Source: Leptolinea sp. UBA5203
GTDB taxonomy: Bacteria; Chloroflexota; Anaerolineae; Anaerolineales; Anaerolineaceae
Reading direction: 5' to 3'
DNA: 64,000 bases
NCBI GenBank assembly: GCA_002412765.1
Contig: DHVR01000004.1
Span: 1-64,000 of the forward strand
Shown here one piece after another: positions 41,618 through 50,447 of the stretch. The notes below the pieces were generated by a model that worked only from the letters and a program-made list of their open reading frames with translations, was not told where the DNA came from and ran no database searches. A program made the position numbers and the translations under genes. Position 1 is the first letter of the stretch; every line of letters starts with the position of its first letter.

Positions 41618-41644
41618 ACCGTTCAACATCAAAAGGAGTGTTTC

Positions 41645-42148
41645 ATGCCCCGACCAACCAACAAAAAACTACTACTGGATCAGATGCAAAAAGAACATCA
41701 GATCTTGCTGGATCGCCTGGCTCTATTATCGGAAGAAGAAATTTGCCGGCACAGTCAACTGACCGGTTATGCCATTAAGGATGTACTGGCACACCTTACC
41801 TCCTGGGAACAGTTGGTGCTCTTTTGGTATCGGGCGGGTGTGAAAGGCGAAACTCCTCACCTGCCGTTGGAAGGTTATAACTGGCGGCAGATCCCAGAAC
41901 TGAATCAGATGTTCTATCTGCGCGATAAAGACAAATCTCTCGCAGATGTCCTGCGGGATTTCCATGCCTCTTACCAGGAAATCGCCAATACCATTCGAGC
42001 CATTGATGAAGCAGAAATGTTCACCCCGGAAATCTACCCCTGGACCAATAAAAATGCCATGGGAACCTACTTCGTTTCTGCCACCAGCAGTCATTACGCC
42101 TGGGCGCTTAAGGAAATTCGAAAGTGTTTGCAGCAAGATAAAAAATAA
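41645..42148 (+). CDS. ClbS/DfsB-like four-helix-bundle protein
   Basis: A 167-residue helical protein: QMQKEHQILLDRLALLSEEE, then KDVLAHLTSWEQLVLFWYRAG, the ClbS/DfsB/DinB-like four-helix superfamily opening, and a conserved His near the end (TSSHYAWALKEIRK). Members bind metal and include thiol transferases and the colibactin-resistance protein ClbS; the function here is unknown. AGGAGTG precedes the ATG at 41645 by four bases; the frame is open further upstream, across the hairpin at 41594. Confidence 0.78.
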   Translation: MPRPTNKKLLLDQMQKEHQILLDRLALLSEEEICRHSQLTGYAIKDVLAHLTSWEQLVLFWYRAGVKGETPHLPLEGYNWRQIPELNQMFYLRDKDKSLADVLRDFHASYQEIANTIRAIDEAEMFTPEIYPWTNKNAMGTYFVSATSSHYAWALKEIRKCLQQDKK

Positions 42149-42176
42149 TCCCCGACAAAGATTGCCGGGGGATTTT
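42147..42176. terminator. Bidirectional terminator
   Basis: AATCCCC (42147-42153) pairs with GGGGATT (42168-42174), with an inner G-C extension, followed by TT(G) on the + strand. It serves the 41645 and 42199 genes, which converge. Confidence 0.6.
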
Positions 42177-42198
42177 GGTCGGTATAAAGTTGGTTGGT

Positions 42199-42936
42199 CT
42201 AACCTTCTGCTTTTTGCGCATTCACCTTGCGATAACGCATATTGATCATCTCCACTGCAATGGCGAAGAACATGGAAAAGTAGATATATCCCTTGGGAAT
42301 TTCCTGACCCAATCCTTCAGCAAACAAAGAAAACCCAATGAGCATGAGGAAGGATAATGCCAGAATCTTTAAGGATGGGTGCTTATCAATAAACGCACTC
42401 AAGGTAGGCGCAAATAAAATCATCACAATCACCGCCAGGAGGATGGCCGTAATCATGACCCATAATTGATTAGAAATACCAACCGCAGTGATTACCGAAT
42501 CCAACGAAAAAACAATATCCAGTAAAGCAATCTGAATGATTACCCCCCAAAAAGTGACTGCCCTGCGTTTATGTTTTGCCTGCGTTTCTACTCGGTGATC
42601 ATGATATTCCAGATTCTCCTGAATCTCGGTTGTGCTTTTCGCCAACAGAAACAATCCACCCGCCAACATCACCAAATCCCTGCCCGTTACTTCATGACCA
42701 AACACACCAAAAAGTGGGGAGGTAAGGCGAGTCAACAGCGTCAGGGAAAATAACAATGCAATCCGGGTAATAACAGCCAACCCCAGCCCCATGCGCTGGG
42801 CTTTGGTACGGACTTCCACGGGTAATTTTCCGGAAAGAATGGTTAAAAAAATAATATTGTCCATACCCAAAACGATTTCCAGCAAAATCAAGGTGATCAG
42901 AGCAACAGCAGATTCAAGAAGGATATCTGGATTCAT
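42199..42936 (-). CDS. TerC family integral membrane protein
   Basis: A 245-residue protein with seven hydrophobic segments. It carries LEIVLGMDNIIFLTILSG near the N-terminus and DIVFSLDSVITAVG in the middle, the paired acidic membrane motifs of the TerC/YkoY family. Members act in manganese export in some bacteria or in tellurite resistance; other members only export metals during protein metallation. GGAG stands seven bases before the ATG. Confidence 0.88.
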   Translation of the reverse strand: MNPDILLESAVALITLILLEIVLGMDNIIFLTILSGKLPVEVRTKAQRMGLGLAVITRIALLFSLTLLTRLTSPLFGVFGHEVTGRDLVMLAGGLFLLAKSTTEIQENLEYHDHRVETQAKHKRRAVTFWGVIIQIALLDIVFSLDSVITAVGISNQLWVMITAILLAVIVMILFAPTLSAFIDKHPSLKILALSFLMLIGFSLFAEGLGQEIPKGYIYFSMFFAIAVEMINMRYRKVNAQKAEG

Positions 42937-42998
42937 AGTAGGTCTCCAATAAGAGCGAATATTTAATTATAACGAGTGCATAACTACCTGTGCAAGTG

Positions 42999-43026
42999 CA
43001 AAAAAGACTGCCCCGAAGGACAGTCT
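42999..43026 (-). terminator. Terminator after the DUF2202 gene
   Basis: On the minus strand AGACTGTCC, tetraloop TTCG, GGGCAGTCT, then TTTTTT. UUCG is a highly stable loop. Confidence 0.85.
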
Positions 43027-43051
43027 CTTATAAAAATATTCTGTTGGTTGA

Positions 43052-43669
43052 TTAGTTACAGGCTTCAAATTGGGGTAAATGACTGGTCAGTGAAGCGCTC
43101 TGCAAGTTGGTGTATACCCGGATCAGATCAGTACGGGTGGTCTCTGCCATCAATTCATCATACAGGGCAGCATCCGCAATTTCAGCATCCACACCCGCCT
43201 GACAGGCCTCTTCAATCGTGGCAAAGGCAGGGAAATCAATCGAGGTATAAACCGGTACATCCAAACCATATTTATTGGCTTGGCGAATTAGAACCGTTGC
43301 ATGTTGGGTTTCAGAAAGTACAATTTCATTGAAAGGCACAACATCGCCAAAGTCGGTAATAACACTTTCATACAGGGCTCGGGCGGTGTATTCTTCTTCA
43401 ATAGCCCGAAGCAAATCTTCACTTTCTTCTGTAGATAATGGAGTGAGTGCATAGCCCGTTCCAGTGCCGCGCATACCAGATCCAGTACTCTGACCATAAC
43501 CCTGCCCCATCACAGTTCCATCAGTATTGAGAGGAAGTGCAGATGGATCAGTTCCTGGTCCACGATGACCTTCAATGGATGCCTGAACGATATTTGCTGG
43601 GCTAAATGCCATCAATCCCATGGATACGATACTGACAGCGGCTACAATTAATGCGAATTTCTTTTTCAT
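43052..43669 (-). CDS. DUF2202 ferritin-like exported protein
   Basis: A 205-residue protein with a signal peptide (AAVSIVSMGLMAFSPANIVQA) and a ferritin-like helical domain: LLRAIEEEYTARALYES, SETQHATVLIRQANKYG and EACQAGVDAEIADAALYDELMAET, the DUF2202 pattern of four helices with EEY and ETQH metal-type residues. A Gly/Ser-rich linker (GQGYGQSTGSG) connects the two. It is transcribed after the two-component system (112 bases apart), which may regulate it. AAGGAG precedes the ATG. Confidence 0.85.
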   Translation of the reverse strand: MKKKFALIVAAVSIVSMGLMAFSPANIVQASIEGHRGPGTDPSALPLNTDGTVMGQGYGQSTGSGMRGTGTGYALTPLSTEESEDLLRAIEEEYTARALYESVITDFGDVVPFNEIVLSETQHATVLIRQANKYGLDVPVYTSIDFPAFATIEEACQAGVDAEIADAALYDELMAETTRTDLIRVYTNLQSASLTSHLPQFEACN

Positions 43670-43780
43670 TTCATTTCTCCTTGCACAGACATGGCTGTGG
43701 TTTCTTTTTGTTTGATATCCTAATCATACAAGAGGGGTCTGTAGATGGATTGTAGGAGAAATGAAGATGCTGTGAATTCG

Positions 43781-45127
43781 TTAATTTGTTTTGGGCAGGG
43801 TAAGGGTAAAAACAGCGCCTCCGGCAGCATGATTTTCAGCAGTTAACCTTCCCCCATTTAATTCTGCCAACTGTCGGGCAATCGCCAGACCCAATCCCGA
43901 GCCGCCTTCTGATCGACTGCGTGATTTATCCGCTTTATAGAAACGCTCAAAAACATAAGCAAGTTCAGCTTCCGGGATTCCGTCGCCGGTATCCCTTACC
44001 ATTATCTCAACCTGATTGTCTAAACTCTTACAGCTCAAAATTACCTGGCTGCCGGCTGGGGTATAGCGCAGCGCATTTTGTAGTAAATTGGAAAGGATCT
44101 GGGCTATCCTCGTAGGGTCGGCGAATACCTTAACATCCGCAGAGTTCGGGGAGAGATCAAGGCTGATCTGACGTTGTTGTGCCTGTTGTTGAAACTGAAC
44201 CTGCAATCGGTGCAGCAGCGGCAGAAGTTCAAAATCAGTTTTCTCAAGAGCCAATTCACCTGCTTCTGCTAAAGAAAGCATGCGCAAATCCTGCACCAAG
44301 CGAGTGAGAAAATCATTTTGATCCATGATGGGTTGCAAGGCTTCCAGGGTCAGAGGATACACGCCGTCCTGAAGCGCTTCCAGATTTATCTTTTGCACCG
44401 CCAGCGGCGTACGCAGCTCATGGGCAATATCCGCAGTCAGGGCTTTGCGATTACGTTCTGCAGTCTGCAGCGCAGCCGCCATATGATTAAATGCCTTTGC
44501 CAACGTTTTGACCTCTTGTGTTCCTTTTTCTGACACGCGTTCCTCTAGATTCCCCTTTGCCAGAGATGAAGCTGCTCGGGTTAACTGTCCGATTGGTTTC
44601 ACAAATGCATAAGCCAACACAAAAGCTAATATCAACGCCGCCGCGCCGGAGATCAGTGCAGCATGCGCCATGGCTTGATCCAACTCAGTAATTATTCTTT
44701 GTTCCTGTTCATCAATAGAACTGGTCTGATTACCGGGTAAAATTAAATAGCCAACAACGCGATTATTTACTTCCAGTTCAATGCCTTGTTTCAAATCTTC
44801 TCTGGATGTTACCCAATCATCCTCACTTAAAACGGATTGGCCAGCGGCATCCACAAGATGAAATTCGCTACGTCCCTGCCCGCCCTTTCCAAATCCACTA
44901 CCTGTCGGAACGGCATATTGTTCAAGAATCGTCTGTGCGCCTGCCCACGAGTTGTTTGCAGCATAGGTTTCTTCCAAATCATCCACCAGCGCATTAACCC
45001 CTGTTTCTCCGCCTCGCCGCACAAATTGGCGGATCTGGTCACTGGTTTCGCTGCGGATAAACAGAGAGATACCCACCAATGTAATAAAAATAATGACAGT
45101 AAATGCCAGTAATAAACGTAGACGCAT
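43781..45127 (-). CDS. Two-component sensor histidine kinase
   Basis: A 448-residue protein: N-terminal transmembrane segment, a periplasmic sensor of about 125 residues (GFGKGGQGRSEFHLVD), a second transmembrane segment (about 155-178), HAMP (FVKPIGQLTRAASSLAKGN), HisKA with H236 in DIAHELRTP, and a C-terminal HATPase with N box (LLQNALRYTP), G1 (DTGDGIPE) and G2 (GSGLGLAI). It autophosphorylates on H236 and passes phosphate to the regulator encoded just upstream (5-base gap). The signal is unknown. GAGGAGT precedes the ATG. Confidence 0.93.
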   Translation of the reverse strand: MRLRLLLAFTVIIFITLVGISLFIRSETSDQIRQFVRRGGETGVNALVDDLEETYAANNSWAGAQTILEQYAVPTGSGFGKGGQGRSEFHLVDAAGQSVLSEDDWVTSREDLKQGIELEVNNRVVGYLILPGNQTSSIDEQEQRIITELDQAMAHAALISGAAALILAFVLAYAFVKPIGQLTRAASSLAKGNLEERVSEKGTQEVKTLAKAFNHMAAALQTAERNRKALTADIAHELRTPLAVQKINLEALQDGVYPLTLEALQPIMDQNDFLTRLVQDLRMLSLAEAGELALEKTDFELLPLLHRLQVQFQQQAQQRQISLDLSPNSADVKVFADPTRIAQILSNLLQNALRYTPAGSQVILSCKSLDNQVEIMVRDTGDGIPEAELAYVFERFYKADKSRSRSEGGSGLGLAIARQLAELNGGRLTAENHAAGGAVFTLTLPKTN

Positions 45128-45132
45128 TGGTT

Positions 45133-45816
45133 CTACTCCTCTTTTCTAAACCGGTAACCCACCCCAAACACGGTTTCGATATAGGGTGCATCTTCTTTGT
45201 TTCTTTGTAATTTCGCCCGCAAATTCTTGATATGCGCATCAATGGTTCTTTCATAGCCTTCGTATGTCTCCCCCTGGGTCGCTTCCAACAATTGCAGGCG
45301 GTTAAAAACACGCCCTGCTTTGCCTGCCAGTATACTCAATAACTTGAACTCGGTCAGAGTTAATTCAATAGATTCTCCTGCTCGCTCCACGCGCATCTCA
45401 TCCAGGTCTATGTCCAGATCCAGGATATGGATCTTCTCCACTTTGGGAGCCTGATTCCCGCTGCGGCGCAGCACCGCGCGTACCCGCGCCACCACTTCGC
45501 GCACTGAAAAAGGCTTGGTGATGTAATCATCCGCGCCCAATTCCAGCCCGATCAGACGATCCGTTTCCTCCACCCGGGCAGTCAACATAATGATGGGGGT
45601 ATCCCCCTGGCGGCGAATATTGCGCGCAATATCCAGTCCATCCATCCCCGGCAAATTTAAATCCAGAATCACTAGATCCGGCCGCGTGTTTTCCCAGGTC
45701 TTGAATCCGCTGTCCCCGCGATACTCCGCCAACACCTTAAAGCCCGCCTGTTCCAGGTACGAACGAATACCGCGCACCAATTCCGGTTCATCTTCAATAA
45801 TCAGGATCGTTTCCAT
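45133..45816 (-). CDS. OmpR/PhoB-family response regulator
   Basis: A 227-residue protein: receiver domain with acidic pocket IIEDE, phosphoacceptor D52 in VILDLNLPGMDG, and KPF (conserved Lys) near residue 100, followed by an OmpR-type winged helix (LTLTEFKLLSILAGKAGRVF ... YEGYERTIDAHIKNLRAKL ... VFGVGYRF). It binds DNA as a dimer when phosphorylated by the kinase encoded next to it. AGGGAAG precedes the ATG. It is the first gene of the regulator-kinase-DUF2202 series. Confidence 0.94.
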   Translation of the reverse strand: METILIIEDEPELVRGIRSYLEQAGFKVLAEYRGDSGFKTWENTRPDLVILDLNLPGMDGLDIARNIRRQGDTPIIMLTARVEETDRLIGLELGADDYITKPFSVREVVARVRAVLRRSGNQAPKVEKIHILDLDIDLDEMRVERAGESIELTLTEFKLLSILAGKAGRVFNRLQLLEATQGETYEGYERTIDAHIKNLRAKLQRNKEDAPYIETVFGVGYRFRKEE

Positions 45817-45948
45817 GCTTCCCTGCCTTGATTAAATCAATTCAAAATATTTCTCTATTAGTATCATATCAAAGGATGCATAGATTTCCTAAATTCTTCT
45901 TTGAAAAAGCGCTAAATCTTCACAAGATCTTCATTAAATCCGACAAAT

Positions 45949-45983
45949 AAAAAAACCACGGGTGAGAAAGTCCGCACCCGTGG
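45949..45983 (-). terminator. Terminator after the double-VOC gene
   Basis: On the minus strand CCACGGGTG, a ten-base loop, CACCCGTGG, then seven T. It lies 29 bases beyond the stop at 46012. Confidence 0.85.
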
Positions 45984-46011
45984 TTCCAATGGATTCATAT
46001 CTATAGATAGC

Positions 46012-46890
46012 TCAGCGCACATGCCGGTAATAACGGCTGGTGGGATGCGGCTCTATCAGCTCCACCGTCATCCCAGTGGTATGTTCCGGGAAAATGAAGG
46101 CTTCAAAGCCGTCCTCACGGTCGGTATAAATCTTGCCATCCTGGATGGGAACCCCGCTGGCAGTCACTCGGCGCACGGCAGCCCGGATATCAGACACTTC
46201 AATGGCAATATGCTCCAGCCCTTCGCCTTTGGCTTCAATAAACTGACGCACGCGCGCGTTCTCACCCCAGCTTTGGGTGGGATGTAAAATTAAACCGTCA
46301 TTGCCGGTTTCCAGCCAGCTATCCAATTGTTCGCCCTGATGCTGGTCCGAACGAACCCCCAACGCTTGTAATCCCAGGACATTTTCATAGAATTTCAACA
46401 CGGCATGGATATCACGTACCGCCGTGCCAATATGATTGACCCCCAAAATCCCGCCAAACGGCCGGGTGCTGCCAAACAACACCACGTCCTCCGGCTGCAG
46501 TAATTCAATCGTCATGCCAAAGGCATGCTGGCGGGGAATAATCAAGCGTTCGCCAAATAGATCACTGTGAATCTTTTCCCCCTGGATCGGCACCCCGGCC
46601 TTGGTGATGCGCAGATAATCCGCTTCAATATTGTCGGTCAGGAAAACCAGACGTTCCAATCCAGGACCTTTTTCGTTAATAAATTGCGCCACAGGTGAAG
46701 CCGGATCATGGCTTTCCATCAGGCATAATTCACAATCATTGGGAAACGGCAGGCTCACCGAGCGTTCAATTCCTGCAATTGGATCTTCATCCTCATTCCA
46801 GCCTTCCAATCCAAACAGCTTGCGAAATATCTGCCAGGTTTCATGCGCATGCTGAACAGCAAAACCAATTTGATGTAATCTGATTATCAT
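46012..46890 (-). CDS. Two-domain VOC family protein
   Basis: A 292-residue protein with two VOC modules in tandem: residues 1-145 (LHQIGFAVQHAHETWQIFRK) and 150-292 (VNHIGTAVRDIHAVLKFYEN). Each ends in a Glu on a beta strand (TIELLQP, TVELIEP), the usual metal ligand, with matching histidines (HQIGF, NHIGT). The layout resembles methylmalonyl-CoA epimerase and the two-domain extradiol-type proteins; the reaction is unknown. GGAGG precedes the ATG. Confidence 0.82.
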   Translation of the reverse strand: MIIRLHQIGFAVQHAHETWQIFRKLFGLEGWNEDEDPIAGIERSVSLPFPNDCELCLMESHDPASPVAQFINEKGPGLERLVFLTDNIEADYLRITKAGVPIQGEKIHSDLFGERLIIPRQHAFGMTIELLQPEDVVLFGSTRPFGGILGVNHIGTAVRDIHAVLKFYENVLGLQALGVRSDQHQGEQLDSWLETGNDGLILHPTQSWGENARVRQFIEAKGEGLEHIAIEVSDIRAAVRRVTASGVPIQDGKIYTDREDGFEAFIFPEHTTGMTVELIEPHPTSRYYRHVR

Positions 46891-47069
46891 CGAACTTCCT
46901 CCATGGGGGTGCAGGGTGCATGATTACACTGTTGCATTTATTATAGCAGAGCGATTCTGGATTTTATTTACGATAATATTTATCTAATCTGTCTTATTTT
47001 ATGTTATTATTTATATATTAATTAAAAAGGTATAGATAATTCTTAATCAACCTTCTTTGGAGGTAAAAA

Positions 47070-47651
47070 ATGAGAGAACTAATCGTTGCAGATTTCATCA
47101 CACTGGATGGTGTGATTCAGGCACCCGGTGGTGCGGTGGAAGACACGGACGGCGGTTTTACCCATGGCGGGTGGACCATTCCATATTGGCATGATGACAT
47201 CGGCTTGCATTTCTTTGAGGCCATGTCCCAATGTGATGCATTATTGCTGGGCCGAAAGACCTGGCAAATCCACGGCGGCGCATTTGAACCCATGCTGGAT
47301 GACCCGTTCGGCGATGCGATGAACAACATCCGCAAGTATGTGATTTCCACCACGCTTAAATCCGCTTCTGCTTGGCGCAACTCGATCCTGATTAGCGAAA
47401 ATGTGGTTGAAACCGTCCGACAGCTCAAGCAGCAGCCTGGTAAAAATATCCTCATGGACGGGTCCAGCGTCTTAACCCAGGTACTGGCAGAGCATGATCT
47501 TGTGGATGAATACAGACTACATGTCTATCCTCTCGTACTGGGAGGCGGCAAACGAATCTTCCCTGAAGGCAAACGCCTGGCGTTGTCATTGGTGGAAACA
47601 TCTCCTCTGCCGACAGGCGTCGTGTACATGCGCTATCGACGTGCCGTATAA
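47070..47651 (+). CDS. Dihydrofolate reductase-like (RibD C-terminal) protein
   Basis: A 193-residue protein: MRELIVADFITLDGVIQAPG is the standard opening of the RibD_C/DHFR-like family, with ALLLGRKTWQI (NADPH motif) and ILMDGSSVLTQVLAEHDLVDEY near residue 135. The family includes riboflavin-pathway reductases and many uncharacterised oxidoreductases; this is probably not a true DHFR. GGAGG precedes the ATG. Next gene 76 bases on. Confidence 0.88.
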   Translation: MRELIVADFITLDGVIQAPGGAVEDTDGGFTHGGWTIPYWHDDIGLHFFEAMSQCDALLLGRKTWQIHGGAFEPMLDDPFGDAMNNIRKYVISTTLKSASAWRNSILISENVVETVRQLKQQPGKNILMDGSSVLTQVLAEHDLVDEYRLHVYPLVLGGGKRIFPEGKRLALSLVETSPLPTGVVYMRYRRAV

Positions 47652-47727
47652 TAAAAGTACAAGTTTTGGAATACCAGACAATCGTCCACGCAGCTGAATT
47701 TATTGCTATCTTGGTTTTGAGGTCTAT

Positions 47728-48570
47728 ATGAAAAATGAACGGAAAATTAGAGAATTAATAACCCCGCAGATGGTCATAGAGGGCGCAGGTGTGCGATTGC
47801 AGCGCTCCATCTCACCGCAAGCTAGCAACCTGTTTGATCCCTTCCTATTGTTTGATCATTTCGCCTTTAATGAACCCCGCGAAGGCGCCTTACAGGGTTT
47901 TCCTATGCATCCTCACCGAGGGATTGAAACCGTCACGTATATGCTTACCGGTCTGGTACATCACCGCGACAGCCTGGGCAACAGCGGCGTAATCGGCGCC
48001 GGCGATGTGCAGTGGATGACCGCCGGCCGCGGTATCCTGCATGAAGAGATGCCCCGCCTGAGTGATGAAAAAAACATTTTTGGTTTCCAACTCTGGGTAA
48101 ATTTACCTGCGGCTCAAAAAATGACCAGCCCGCGCTATCAGGAAGTCAAAGAAAATCAAATCCCCATCGTAGAATCAGCGGGCATGCAGGTACGCATCAT
48201 TGCAGGTACCTATGCGCAAGTTGAGGGGCCGGTCAAGGAAATTGCCGCCGATCCGCTTTACCTGGATGTTTCCCTTCAGCCTGGCACAACCTTCACCCAG
48301 GCGGTTCCACAGGGTCATACCGCCCTGGCCTATGTCTTCTCAGGCAGCGGTCTGGCTGCGGATCAAAGTATCAACTCTCCCCAGATGATTATTTTTGAAG
48401 ATGGAGATTCGGTCACTTTTCGCAGCGAATCCGAAGCCATGCGATTCGTCTTAATCGCCGGCGCACCCTTTGAAGAACCGATTGTCCCATATGGACCCTT
48501 CGTGATGAACACCCGCGAAGAAATACTTGAAACATTGGCCGAATTGAAGGACGGTACTTTTATCCAATAA
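47728..48570 (+). CDS. Pirin family protein
   Basis: A 280-residue bicupin: the N-terminal cupin carries FPMHPHRGIETVTYML, with H-x-H metal ligands, and DVQWMTAGRGILHEEMP with His and Glu, the full pirin metal site. A C-terminal cupin follows. Bacterial pirins include quercetinase-like dioxygenases and regulatory proteins. GAGG precedes the ATG. A terminator follows at 48595. Confidence 0.92.
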   Translation: MKNERKIRELITPQMVIEGAGVRLQRSISPQASNLFDPFLLFDHFAFNEPREGALQGFPMHPHRGIETVTYMLTGLVHHRDSLGNSGVIGAGDVQWMTAGRGILHEEMPRLSDEKNIFGFQLWVNLPAAQKMTSPRYQEVKENQIPIVESAGMQVRIIAGTYAQVEGPVKEIAADPLYLDVSLQPGTTFTQAVPQGHTALAYVFSGSGLAADQSINSPQMIIFEDGDSVTFRSESEAMRFVLIAGAPFEEPIVPYGPFVMNTREEILETLAELKDGTFIQ

Positions 48571-48594
48571 AATAGTCTCAACTCCTTACCCCAG

Positions 48595-48630
48595 ACAGAG
48601 TCGATTTTTGTATTACGGCTCTGTTTTTTT
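48595..48630 (+). terminator. Terminator after the pirin gene
   Basis: ACAGAGTCG (48595-48603) pairs with CGGCTCTGT (48616-48624), one G-U pair, then TTTTTTT. Confidence 0.85.
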
Positions 48631-48802
48631 GTTATAATTTTAATCATCATAAACAATGTCCGGTTCACTCATATTGATTCTCATGTGCTGATCTCCCACA
48701 GCCCCGTCAAATTGAACCGATCCACCTGCCAGACCTTTGCGGATGCCAAAACTCCACTGCACCGCTGGCCGGAAAGAGTGCCTGTTTCTAAGGGAGGCAT
48801 CA

Positions 48803-50434
48803 ATGAAAAAAACTGTTATAGCTGCTGCCATCGGCGAATGTGTCCACGTTGCCGGCGTGCATCATTTCCTGCGTTTGGCGGAAGCCGCCGGCTGGAAAAC
48901 TATCTTCCTGGGACCTGCTGTACCCATTGACCTTATTCTCTCAACTGCGCGGAAGGAAAAAGCCGATCTGGTCGGAATCTCTTATCGCCTGACCCCGGAG
49001 ACCGGTGAACGCCTGCTGGGGGATTTTGCCGAAGCCGCAGATGAATTGCACAGTCAGGGGGTACGCTTTGCTTTCGGCGGCACCCCGCCTCTGGCAGAAC
49101 GGGCTGCCAAAATGAACTTTTTTGAGAAAATCTTTGAGGGCGGCGAATCCGCGGATGAAGTCCTGGCCTATCTCAAAGGACAATCGGGAGATGCACCCAG
49201 TGCGGATCAATTTCCCCAATCTACAGCGCAACGCATCCACTGGAAAGCCCCCTTTCCCCTGCTGCGCCATCATTTTGGCCTGCCAACCATGCAGGATACA
49301 CTCTCTGGTATTGAACAGATAGCCGATGCCCGTGTTTTGGATGTCATCTCTCTGGGCATTGATCAGGATGCCCAGGAAAATTTTTTCCATCCCGAACGGC
49401 AGGACCCGCGCCGCAAAGGGGCCGGTGGCGTGCCGGTACGTTCCCGTGAGGACTACCTGGCCCTGTACGCAGCCAGTCGGCGGGGAAATTATCCTTTATT
49501 GCGTACCTATTCTGGTACCGATGATTTCATCCGCTTGGCGGAACTCTATAAAGAAACCATTCATATCGCCTGGAGTGCCATCCCCCTCTTTTGGTTCAAC
49601 CAGATGGACGGCCGCGGCCCGTGGGATTTGCAAGGTTCCATTGAACAGCACCAACAGGTCATGGCCTGGTATGGATCGCATCAGATACCGGTTGAATTAA
49701 ATGAACCCCATCATTGGGGCATGCGCGATGCTCCGGACGTCATTTTTGTGGTTTCCGCTTACCTGGCAGCTTATAATGCCCGCGCCTTTGGTGTCCAGGA
49801 TTACATTGCCCAATTCATGTTTAACTCACCCCCCGGCCTGTCGGATGCCATGGACCTGGCAAAAATGCTGGCCATCCAGGAACTCATCGAGCCCTTACGC
49901 AGCCCGAATTTCCGCATCTGGGTACAGACCCGCACTGGATTATTAAGCTATCCCCTCGAGGTTGCCGCCGCCAGGGCCCACCTGGCCGCCAGTATTTACC
50001 TGCAAATGGCCCTGAAACCCCATATCATTCATATTGTCGGCCATACCGAAGCCCATCATGCCGCCACCGCGCAGGACGTCATCGAAGCCTGCCGTATGGC
50101 ACGCCGCGCTATCGAAAATGCGGTACAGGGTGCACCGGATATGACCGCCGATCCGATAATTCAAGAGCGAGTCAGCAAACTGGTATCCGAAGCCAGAATT
50201 ACCTTGCAGGCCATCCAAGGTTTATCCTCTGGACAGATTACGGATCCGCTGATTGATCCAGCTACCCTGACCAAGACGGTGAATCTGGGTATTTTGGATG
50301 CGCCTCAATTGGAAAACAATGCTTTTGCCCGTGGAACGATTAAAACCAACATTCTTCAGGGATCCTGTCAAACCGTTAACTCGTTGGGCAGCCCTGTTGA
50401 TGAACAGGAACGCTTGAAAACTTTTCTTGACTAA
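48803..50434 (+). CDS. B12-binding domain protein with mutase-like barrel domain
   Basis: A 543-residue protein. Residues 1-about 125 look like a cobalamin-binding Rossmann domain: CVHVAGVHHFLRLAEAAGW has the HxxG of the DxHxxG loop (H15, G18; the first Asp is Cys 13), then GISYRLT (SxL region) and FAFGG (GG). The larger second part resembles the barrel subunit of B12-dependent mutases (FWFNQMDGRGPWDLQGSIEQHQQVM, and GVQDYIAQFMFNSPPGLSDA; then HIVGHTEAHHAATAQDVIEACR), like methylaspartate/glutamate mutase E, but I cannot assign a substrate. B12 and catalytic parts in one chain is uncommon for that enzyme. The start at 48803 follows GGGAGG. Operon partner: octopine dehydrogenase-like gene 13 bases on. 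Confidence 0.68.
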   Translation: MKKTVIAAAIGECVHVAGVHHFLRLAEAAGWKTIFLGPAVPIDLILSTARKEKADLVGISYRLTPETGERLLGDFAEAADELHSQGVRFAFGGTPPLAERAAKMNFFEKIFEGGESADEVLAYLKGQSGDAPSADQFPQSTAQRIHWKAPFPLLRHHFGLPTMQDTLSGIEQIADARVLDVISLGIDQDAQENFFHPERQDPRRKGAGGVPVRSREDYLALYAASRRGNYPLLRTYSGTDDFIRLAELYKETIHIAWSAIPLFWFNQMDGRGPWDLQGSIEQHQQVMAWYGSHQIPVELNEPHHWGMRDAPDVIFVVSAYLAAYNARAFGVQDYIAQFMFNSPPGLSDAMDLAKMLAIQELIEPLRSPNFRIWVQTRTGLLSYPLEVAAARAHLAASIYLQMALKPHIIHIVGHTEAHHAATAQDVIEACRMARRAIENAVQGAPDMTADPIIQERVSKLVSEARITLQAIQGLSSGQITDPLIDPATLTKTVNLGILDAPQLENNAFARGTIKTNILQGSCQTVNSLGSPVDEQERLKTFLD

Positions 50435-50447
50435 TGGGAGGAATAAC

